Source: Centrapalus pauciflorus
Taxonomy: Eukaryota; Streptophyta; Magnoliopsida; Asterales; Asteraceae
NCBI GenBank assembly: GCA_020465985.1
Contig: JAANYP010002029.1
Coordinates: 155,171 to 219,170 of the forward strand
Direction of reading: 5' to 3'
DNA length: 64,000 bases
A model generated the notes under the pieces. That model was not told the origin of the DNA and did no database searches. It saw nothing but the letters and a program-made list of their open reading frames with translations. The translations under genes were made by a program, and so were the position numbers. The stretch's first letter is position 1. Every line of letters starts with the position of its first letter. Shown here one piece after another: positions 55,752 to 64,000 of the stretch.

Positions 55752-57930
55752 ATCTGCACAAAAATAAACTATTAGATTCATTAAAAATCAATAAACTTGT
55801 TTAAATTCGAATCTGTTTTATTTTGAACTTGTTTAAGTACAAAATCCAACACAATTAAATTTCTACAAGTTTAATAAAATTTAAGTCAATTAATGCAAAT
55901 AAAAGACAAATTCGAACAGACAGATTCGAATATACCCAATTTCGAATTTGATGACAGATTCGAATCTAGTGTCCTTCTCGAGTCTACTGACAGACTCGAG
56001 AAACGTCTGGAACAGATTCGAACTGTCGACTCCTACTCAACACTAAATCCCATGATTTTAACCATTTTGAACATAGATAATCACATACATTAGTCCTACT
56101 AGTTACTAATCACAGATATGTGCCTTTAATTTGACTATTTATTGGTCCAAACTTTGTAATTTTGGAAAAACACGATTTAGACCCATAAACCTTCAAAAAT
56201 CAATGATTTTGCCTAAAATGGTGTATAAAACTATATGAATCTTGTACAATCCAGTTGATTATACCTAGATATAACAGTAGAATCGAACACTCTAGCAATA
56301 AACTCGACAAAATGTCGTTTTTGAGAAGAACGGTAGATTCGAGGAATAGATTCGAAATCGCCGGATAGACTCGAGGATATAGATTCGAAAACAGTAAGTA
56401 GTTAATGACTTCACTGTTAACCTATATATACCACCAACCTTCGAGTCTACGGCCAGACACGAATCTACTGACAGATTCGAAGACCCTGTTTCGAGTCTGC
56501 CCTAAACTCGAAAAACACCAACACTTAGAAAAATTTCGAAAATTTTGAAATAACTTCAACTTTTCCAATCTTTTCAACGGCATTGTGTAACAAGATAAAC
56601 TATGCCAACTCTTTTACCCTAAGCACATGATTTTTCACGCAGTGTTTATTTTATTCAACTATGAATGCAACCTCAGAAATTTTTGACCTTTTACCTAAGT
56701 AAAAATTAAAAGTAAAATAAAATAAAATAAACTAAGGAAAAATAAAATAAAATAAAACTAAGTAAAAATAGAATTTAACAAATTTTGACAAAAAATTTAA
56801 CTTAGACTTAAGCTATAACTAAAATTTACAACCTAAGCCAAATACTAAACAAAATATTTTTAATGAGTATAGTCTAAGAAAGGTTCAATCAGATAGCGAT
56901 GTCAGAGACTCCCTTTCAGTACTTAAACTTTCACACTTAGGAATTTTTGATTCCTTTGATTGTTTGTCGTGAAATACCTATTTAGCCGATTGTTGGTATT
57001 TTACCCCTTTAAACATGCTACATTTCGGAATATCCCTTGGTATTTTTATTTATCATGAAATTATCTTACGTGACTCAGACATAGACATACTTTTATGATC
57101 AAGGCACACAGACAAAGATTCTAACTTGTTGGTATTTGCAAACTTTCTTTAAAAGACAAACATCAGACACACGTCTGTATTTTCATACAACAAAGTGTCT
57201 TAGTTTGACTTAAGGTTTATTCTTAAAGTTAGCGAGACAGCGGTGACAGGTCTGTACCGACGTACAACAAAGCGACATATCTTGCCAACCCGAATCTAAA
57301 CAGAGGCAATAGGTCTGTACTTACGTACAACAAAGTTACATGTTTTCGACTCTCAGTTTTATATGATTTTTCTATTCTTTCCATTTTAAGATGTATTTGA
57401 TGTTGCCATACATCCCCAGAAAGTTTGCATACCTCATTTAGACTCAAAGTTTGTATGTCTTGTACATAAAAATTAAGACCGATTGGTCATACATCTAAGT
57501 TAGCGACACGATTGACTTTTCCTTGAATTTTTTATTTGCCTTGAGACTCCCTATATGTATTATGCCTACCAACACATCAAACTAAACTAAAGTATAACAC
57601 TTAGAATTTAGTTGCATTATGTGTGAAAGCCTAAATACTTAGAGTTTGTAACGACTGTGCTAATTTTCATCACTTTGAACCTATGCATCTAAGGCTTAGC
57701 TCTTTTTTTCTGATATTCTCTTTTTTTGTATTTTTATAATTTTCTCTCTTTTTTTTGTTTTTCATGAGAAGTAGCAATAAAATAAGATAAACTACTAACT
57801 AACCAAAAATAGAAACTTACTTAAAATAGAAACTTACTAAAAATAGTAACTATCCTAAATTAGCAGACTTACTATAAAAAGAAAGAAATACTACTACTAT
57901 AAAAGGAAAGAAAATACTATTAAGGCCAAA
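55752..57930 (-). promoter_or_regulatory. Pol-accessory spacer of G with TTCGAA/CTCGAG words and a TATA box
   Basis: Non-coding. Between about 55805 and 56530 there are some twenty words of the type GATTCGAATC, GACTCGAG or ATTCGAAA, the same vocabulary as in the G and F LTRs. On the minus strand TATATATAGG lies near 56420-56431. A possible donor (CTAG|GTATAA near 56263) and the acceptor at 55754 could define a leader intron as in D. The rest (56600-57930) is A/T-rich with no recognisable content. A 70-residue minus-strand frame at 57229-57447 is probably chance. Confidence 0.5.
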
Positions 57931-60900
57931 TTACTCTGGGTTGCGCATTCCATTTAGTTGAATTAAATATTCAAACCGTGACTTATCAAATGCTTTGGTA
58001 AATAAATCTGCATTATTATCTTCTGTTGCCACTTTTACCAATTTGATTAAGTTCTTTTCAGCACAATCACGAATAAAATGATGCCTAATGTCTATGTGCT
58101 TTGTTTGGTTGTGTTTAACTGGATTATTAGTTATAGCAATTGTAGATTGATTGTCTATCCTAATTGGAGTTTGAGTATAAGCCAAACCGTAATCCCGCAA
58201 TTGTTGTTGTATCCACAGAACCTGTGAGCAGCAACTACCAGCAGCAACATACTCGGCCTCGCACGTTGACACGGCTACCAATGTTTGTTTCTTGCATTGC
58301 CAGGATACCAATCTCCCTCCTAGGAACTGACAACCTCCAGTTGTTGATTTGCGCATCAAGCTGCATCCACCGTACTCAGAATCCGTGAACGCCTCCAACT
58401 CTAGATCTCCCTCCGCGTGATACCAAAGTCCCAGGTTCGGTTTCGAATAAGGTATCGTAGAATCCGCTTTACAGCCTTCATGTGCATCTCCTTCGGATTA
58501 GCTTGAAACCTAGCACAAATACACACAGCAAACATAATGTCAGGTCTTGAAGCAGTTAAATACATAAGTGATCCAATCATGGCCCGATATAACGTCGGAT
58601 CCACATCGGTATCACTTTCAGTACCCGGTCTGAGATTATGATTCACTTGAATCGGCGTGCTAAAATGGGCAGTCAATTTTGTTCCTTCCATCCCAAAACG
58701 CTCCAATATGTCCTAGACATACTTCGTCTGATGGATAAACATCCCTTCCTTCTTCTGGTCAACTTGTAACCCCAAAAAGAAATTTAACTCTCCCATAGCA
58801 CTCATCTTGAATTTCGACTTCATCACCTTCTCGAAATCTTTGCACATCTGTTCGTCTGATGATCCAAAAATGATATCATCGACGTACACTTGTACCAAGA
58901 TAAAATGTTCTCCCTTCCTCTTAACAAACAGAGTACTATCTATCCTACCCCTTTCAAACCCGTTCTCTAATAAATGGTTGGATAGAGTCTCATACCACGC
59001 CCTAGGTGCCTGATGCAATCCATATAGAGCCTTATCTAAGCGATATACTCTATCAGGATATTTTGGATCTGTGAATTCGGGCGGTTGTTCTACATACACC
59101 AACTCCTTCACTTTCCCATATAGGAAAGCACTCTTAACATCCAATTGATATACCTTAAAGCCCTTGAAGGAGGCAAACACTAGAAACAACCTAATGGCTT
59201 CCAGCCTTGCTACTGGTGCAAATACCTCGTTATAATCGATTCCCTCCTCTTGGTTGAAACCCTTAACAACTAGCCTAGCCTTGTTGCGCGTGACTATACC
59301 CCGATCATCTCTCTTGCACTTAAAAACCCATTTGGTTCCTATTGCAACTTCTCCTCGAGGTAATGGAACTAACTCCCACACTTCTAGTTTCCAAAATTGC
59401 GAAAGTTCTTCCTGCATCGCTTCAACCCAGGAGTTATCCTTAAGTGCCATTTGCACATTCTTACGCTCTACTTGCGATATGAAACATGAATAGAGACAAG
59501 TGTGATATGCCTTGGAGTCATTTATCATCGACAACAACACAGTGTTGTTATTTAAACTACTCCTAGTCCTCACACCCTCGTTAGGATTTCCTATGATGCT
59601 TTCTATAGGATGGTTCTTGTTAATCCTAGAGGTCTCTATCTCATCAACCCTCAGATTATCTCCTAAGTTAGATCCTATTTCACCTAATGGGGGAACAGAC
59701 TCAGCTTCTACATTTTCCTCCTCGTGGACGTTTTCCTCAGAGTTGGAACTTGATGCTTGAGACTGATTCTCAGTGGTAGGTGCTTCTTGATCAGCAACTT
59801 CTGGAGATCCATCTACAGTCGCAGTAGGCTCAGATGTGGATTCAAACGTAGTCCTCGGAAAAGTATGGCCATCGTCATTCAGATGCAACGTCGCCATATC
59901 CTTTTCGATTGTACCTGCATTATCATCCAAAGGAATGTTAAATGACTCAAATAATTTATCATAGTCAAATATCCATTCCGGACCAGTTTGGGGTTCATGT
60001 GTATAACTTGTGACTTCAATGTTATACACAATCTCCACTGTACCATTTGTTTTGTTAAAAACCTGTTTGTTTGGTGAGTTCGGCACATAACCTAAGAAGT
60101 ATCCTTCGTCAGCCTTTTCACCAAACTTCGGTTGATGTTTTGTTCGCAAAAGAGTGCATGGTACCCCAAATGGCTCGAATCCAGTTAAATTAGGTGGCCG
60201 TTTATTCAAAATTTCATAACATGTTTTGTTCAAAGATTTGACTATAAGGACTCGGTTTAAAATATGGCACGCGGTATTCACTGCCTCCCCCCAAAACATG
60301 GTAGGAAGCTTTGAATCCGAAAGCATAGTCCTTGCTGCCTCAATCAATGTCCTATTTTTACGTTCGGCCACCCCATTTTGTTGAGGCTCATATGGTGCAC
60401 TGAATTGATGCACGATGCCCTTTGATAGGCAATATACACCAATTACAGTGTTTTTGAACTCTTTTCCATTATCACTACGTAGCCTTTTAACCCTTGTTCC
60501 GTAGGAATTCTCCACTTGGTCTAAGAACCCGATGAGCTTGGAAGCCGTCTCGTCCTTTGTACCTAAAAAGAAAACCCAAGAAAATCGTGAGTAATCGTCA
60601 GTGATAACCAAACAAAACCAACTACCTCCTATACTCCTTTTGTTGATTGGACCGAAAAGATCCATGTGCAACAAATCGAATGTTGAGGTTATGGAGTTCT
60701 GCGTTTTGGACTTGTGTGTCTTCTTATGTTGTTTGCCCTTCTTGCACGGTAGACACTTGTCCTCGAACTGAAAGCTCTTCATAGGCACACCTAGCACCAA
60801 CCCATTTTTCGTTATGTAATTCATCTTTCTTAGGTGCAGGTGAGCCATGCGTCTGTGCCACAATACCGATTCTGTCTCCGAAGCTTTGGATAATAAACAA

Positions 60901-61316
60901 ATTGGCCCCATCGAAGTCTCCGGCTTGTTCATATCTAGCATGTACAAGTCATTCTTCCTTGGCGCCCGCATCAATACCCATTCTTCAGGAATCTTGAATC
61001 CCGGCTTTAGCACTAACGCTTCAGTGTCAGTGAACAACACTGAATTCTTCTTGTCACAGATTTGAGATACACTAATGAGATTGTGAACCAGTTTATCAAC
61101 GTGATAAACTTGGTCCAACTTGATCGTCCCATTAGTGACCACTCTGGTACCCGTGATGTTTCCTCCTTTGTTACCGGCGAAAGATACAAACCCCCGATTC
61201 CCACCCTTGAAGTCTGTAAGCAGACCTCTTTCCCCCGTCATGTGCCTGGAGCATCCACTGTCGACGAACCATTTGTTGTTTGGACCTGTGGTAATCTCTT
61301 GCACATGAAAGAAAAT
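57931..61316 (-). pseudogene. pol: Copia pol of element G
   Basis: One frame runs from about 61316 to 58713 on the minus strand (863 codons from the first Met at 61304). It holds protease (WFVDSGCSRHMTG), integrase (LWHRRMAHLHL, LLHMDLFGP, RSDNGKEFKN, NGVAERKNRT) and RT (YQLDVKSAFLYG, catalytic YVDDIIFGS near 58880). A TAG near 58710 interrupts RT; the frame continues to 58401. A frameshift near 58420 leads to RNase H (58398-57931: FTDSEYGGC, STCEAEYVAA, ADLFTKAF). Gag-side sequence lies in the same frame upstream, separated by one stop at 61320. Confidence 0.9.
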
Positions 61317-61319
61317 AGG

Positions 61320-62672
61320 TTAGTTATCACGGGGAACCCAAGCCATAATTGACTTGGTTATACCATTCTCGTCCACATACTGAAACTCTTTCAAATACCC
61401 ATCTCGCCTTTCAGGTGACTTGGGTCGTTGAACAGGAGTTTGTTGTGGTGCCGAGTGATTTAAATTCACTCTTTGCCTTTGAGTAGGCATTTGTTGTGGA
61501 GCTCTTGAATAATTCCTATTATATTGCATTTCTGACTGTGATCCCTGAGCTCTTACCGGTGTGTACTGTCTAACTGGAGTATGAGACCTAACTGGAGTGT
61601 GTGACCTGCTAGGTGTTGTGCTCCTGTAGACTTGTTGAGGTGCTGACCTAGATTGATTAACGACACGATTCGGTGAATTTGTCCTAACCACTTCCTTTGG
61701 TCCAACCTTAACCGGTGTTTGTTTCACAACATGTTTTGGTGCAGCCTGCACAGTTTTCTCGGTACTTTGAGAACCACTAGTGCTTGCCACACTTGTTGAG
61801 GGTTTAGGCTGTTCTGGCTTCACTGTCTTAGGTGTAGTATCAACTTTCCTATGTGGACAGGTAGAAGCGACATTCCCCCTCTCGTGACATCTAAAACATG
61901 ACATTTTGTCTATTGGCTTCTTTTGTGAGCCCTTAGACTTAGGTGTGTCATTCGTGTCTTGGTCCTTTTGTACATCTATGGCGACTGGCTCATCGTCCTG
62001 ATCAGCCCAATCAATTTTATGTTTTCCTGCAGGTGTTTCACTGGAGGAAGACACAAATTTGACTTTCTTAACCTTGACGGTTGTGTCAGCCACCTTAGGT
62101 GTATTTTCTACTTTAGGCTCAGATATAGGTTCAGGTGTGGCCTCTAAGTCTACTGATTTGTCAGTTTTTTCCTGAGGCTGAGGCACATAGTTTGCATTAA
62201 AAGGTGGAGGAATTTCATGAAATCCTAGACCTACGGGCTTTTTAGATTGTCTCTGGGCATCTAAAACTTTCCCTAGGTTTAGGCTTGAATTCCTAAACTT
62301 CTCTAGTTTACTGTTTGCCTCCGCTACCTTTACCTTTGTTTCAGCTAGCTCAATATCTTTGTCTTTAAGGTTTTTGGTCAAGACCTCTACATGCTCATAC
62401 ATAAGCTCTATTCTAACACACTGCTCACTCAGTTTGTCTTTCAGAACTATTACGTCTTGAGCATCAGCCTTAAGATTTTCTTTAAGATCTTGCTTAATAT
62501 CGTTTAGGCTAGCGTTTTCAATTTTTAAATTCTCATTTTGTGCAGTTATGGTTTTATGTGATTCTAAGACTAGATTTAACCTATCATTAGAAGTAACACA
62601 CAACACACATAATTCATGAAAAAGAGAGTAAGTCAGACTAACCTTTGAGTTATCAAATTCCACGTTGGCCAT
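61320..62672 (-). CDS. Gag coiled-coil extension of element G
   Basis: Open for 450 codons from Met 62672 (MANVEFDNSKVSLTYS). A long coiled coil (about residues 40-150: AQNENLKIENASLNDIKQ, VEVLTKNLKDKDIELAE) is followed by Lys/Ser-rich linkers and a zinc knuckle whose His is replaced by Asn (CFRCHERGNVASTC). Then come Thr-Pro-Ser-Arg repeats (RSHTPVRSHTPVRQYTPVR) and the end WVPRDN. The stop at 61320 is in frame with pol. An upstream stop near 62699 separates it from the first Gag part, so it is likely a broken piece of one long Gag. Confidence 0.6.
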   Translation of the reverse strand: MANVEFDNSKVSLTYSLFHELCVLCVTSNDRLNLVLESHKTITAQNENLKIENASLNDIKQDLKENLKADAQDVIVLKDKLSEQCVRIELMYEHVEVLTKNLKDKDIELAETKVKVAEANSKLEKFRNSSLNLGKVLDAQRQSKKPVGLGFHEIPPPFNANYVPQPQEKTDKSVDLEATPEPISEPKVENTPKVADTTVKVKKVKFVSSSSETPAGKHKIDWADQDDEPVAIDVQKDQDTNDTPKSKGSQKKPIDKMSCFRCHERGNVASTCPHRKVDTTPKTVKPEQPKPSTSVASTSGSQSTEKTVQAAPKHVVKQTPVKVGPKEVVRTNSPNRVVNQSRSAPQQVYRSTTPSRSHTPVRSHTPVRQYTPVRAQGSQSEMQYNRNYSRAPQQMPTQRQRVNLNHSAPQQTPVQRPKSPERRDGYLKEFQYVDENGITKSIMAWVPRDN

Positions 62673-62689
62673 CTGAGCAGCAAACTCTA

Positions 62690-64000
62690 GAACTGTCTAA
62701 TCATTCGTCTTTTCCACCCACATCGGACTGTTTTCCCTTGTGGTCTGCTCTTCTCCTTCACACCCAGTCTCCGTGACTTCAGCCATAAAAGCCCGAGCAT
62801 TTGAATCTGGATGTGAACTCCAGTCGTAAGTACCATCTAGCTGTCTGTCTGAAATGACATTGGATAGTAGACCAGCTAGATTGGCTTGACCAGATGATGA
62901 ACTTGGAAGGTATCGTTGTTGAGACTGATTCTGAAACTGTCCCTGATGCTGACTCTGCCCTTGGTACGTTTCTACCTTCGGCCTCTGAGATTCTCTGGCG
63001 AAGTGTCCCAGACCTTGACAGTTCTAGCACTTTACCTTGGACTTATCAAATCCAATCCCCTTGTTGTTCATCGTCAGATTCCTCCCAGTTCTCTTGATGA
63101 ATCTCTTAACCCTTTGGGTTACCATGGCCAGTTGCCATTTAAGGTCCATCTCCTCAAGATCATCAGGGTCGACCTGATCATAGTCCTCATCCCAGAGAGC
63201 AGGATCGTTAGTTTCCGTTGAACACAATTCCCATATGCGGCCATAAAAGAAGCAAGCAGATTCACATGTTCTTCCGCTGATTTTGCGCTCATGGGCATCT
63301 TAGAATAGCTCTGAGATGTCGATGCCTGTTGTACTTGAGGCTGCGGTTCTTCCGATCTTCCTAATCCTAAGAACGCGCGATTCAATGTGTCATCAGACTC
63401 TGCTGGTGACGACGTTTCTCCGGTGAAAAACGATGTAGCAGTCTTCAGATCGGCGGTCGCTGAAGGTTTTGTTGACTTTTCAAAATACATTGCTAGATTC
63501 TGGACTTGTTATTAATCAGTTTCGGCCTTCAGTAGCTCGAAGTGATATGCCCGCAACGTTCCCACAATATCATCCAGAGATTGAGTATAATACTTGTCTT
63601 CATTCAGCTTGATCATTGCCACATACATAGCCCATTTGGCTGGTAAGGCATCAAGAAGCTTGTTGTTCTTGTCGGTGTCAGTATATTCAATCCCGTGACT
63701 TTCAAGTTCCGTCAACAGATGATAGAACCGGGTGATGATATCATCCAGCTGTTCATCCTTTAACGCCTTGAAAATCGCAAACTGTTGTTTCAACAGCTCT
63801 GTACGCTTTCTACGAACCCTAGGATTACCCTCACACCTCTTCTCTAGAGACTCCCAAAGTTCCTTCGACGTCTTTTGAGTCCTAAATGTGTGCAGTATAT
63901 CCTGAGGCAAAGCCATTCGGATTATCGAGAAAGCTTTGTTTTCGGCTTCATACAATTTCTTATCATCCTCCTTCATCATCTGGTATGATAAGACTTTCTG
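62690..64000 (-). pseudogene. gag: N-terminal Gag of element G, broken, cut by window edge
   Basis: The minus-strand frame enters at 64000 and is open to 63512 (KKLYEAENKAFSIIRMAL, SKELWESLEKRCEG, ITRFYHLLTELESHG), a typical Copia Gag capsid. After a stop near 63512 it continues to about 63200 (FTGETSSPAESDDTLNRAFLG), then shifts frame (63227-63024: DDLEEMDLKWQLAMVTQRV). The zinc knuckle near 63000-63030 has an in-frame TAG after its first Cys and Ser in place of its last Cys. A Gln/Ser-rich tail follows to a stop near 62699. Confidence 0.75.

Larger units (their letters stand above)
52016..64000 (-). mobile_element. Element G: Sirevirus-like Copia retrotransposon, 5' end outside window
   Basis: On the minus strand: Gag (from the window edge), Gag coiled coil, pol, a 2.1-kb spacer, accessory ORF, polypurine tract and 3' LTR. 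It is inserted in the Gag of Copia fragment I; the right target-site duplication on that side would be CTTCT (52011-52015). Fragment F is a partial copy of the same family. Confidence 0.88.

Overview
Plant nuclear DNA, almost certainly a eudicot and plausibly Asteraceae (an inference from the abundance of Copia elements with a long open reading frame after pol; no host gene is present to test it). I find no convincing host gene, tRNA, rRNA or CRISPR array. Essentially everything that can be identified is mobile-element sequence, deeply nested.

Layout. A (1-9557, +) is a Sirevirus-like Copia element cut by the window edge: broken pol, a spacer with a TATA box, a very long accessory ('env-like') reading frame, a polypurine tract and a 3' LTR. 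A sits inside the 5' LTR of B (9558-15930, +), a decayed Gypsy chromovirus with a 2.5-kb 3' LTR. B sits inside C (15931-17886, -), a Copia-type remnant in which the 5' LTR leads almost directly into accessory-ORF sequence. C abuts E, a foldback (long inverted repeat) element at 17887-19147 that continues at 43635. E is split by D (19148-43629, +), a Copia element with 344-bp LTRs and a perfect AGAAA target-site duplication. D has itself received F (19909-21886, the 3' end of a Sirevirus of the G family) in its leader, and H (34441-43243), a young, apparently coding-intact Gypsy chromovirus, just before its 3' polypurine tract. Right of E come another palindromic element, a third E arm, a dead hAT transposon (about 45600-47992, -), a non-autonomous Helitron (49202-50267), a MITE-like hairpin, a small-LTR Copia fragment I (50948-52015) and G (52016-64000, -), a Sirevirus whose 5' end lies beyond the window.

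How the parts work together. Each autonomous element supplied its own Gag, protease, integrase, reverse transcriptase and RNase H. A, D and G add a 1000-1400 codon accessory protein after pol. The three accessory proteins are very different, but I judge their N-terminal domains related. In D the accessory frame has what looks like its own promoter, 5' leader and 1.07-kb leader intron.

The most interesting signal is non-coding. Six unrelated or distantly related elements each carry a dense array of one short, mostly CpG-containing inverted-repeat word, and each family has its own word (GAACAG/CTGTTC in A, TACCGAAAC in B, CCGAATTCGG in D and H, GATTCGAATC/GACTCGAG in F and G). The arrays sit in LTRs, in pol-accessory spacers and inside leader introns. 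A second strong signal is an 89-bp GT-AG, phase-0 intron inside the reverse transcriptase/RNase H gene of H that the related element B lacks.
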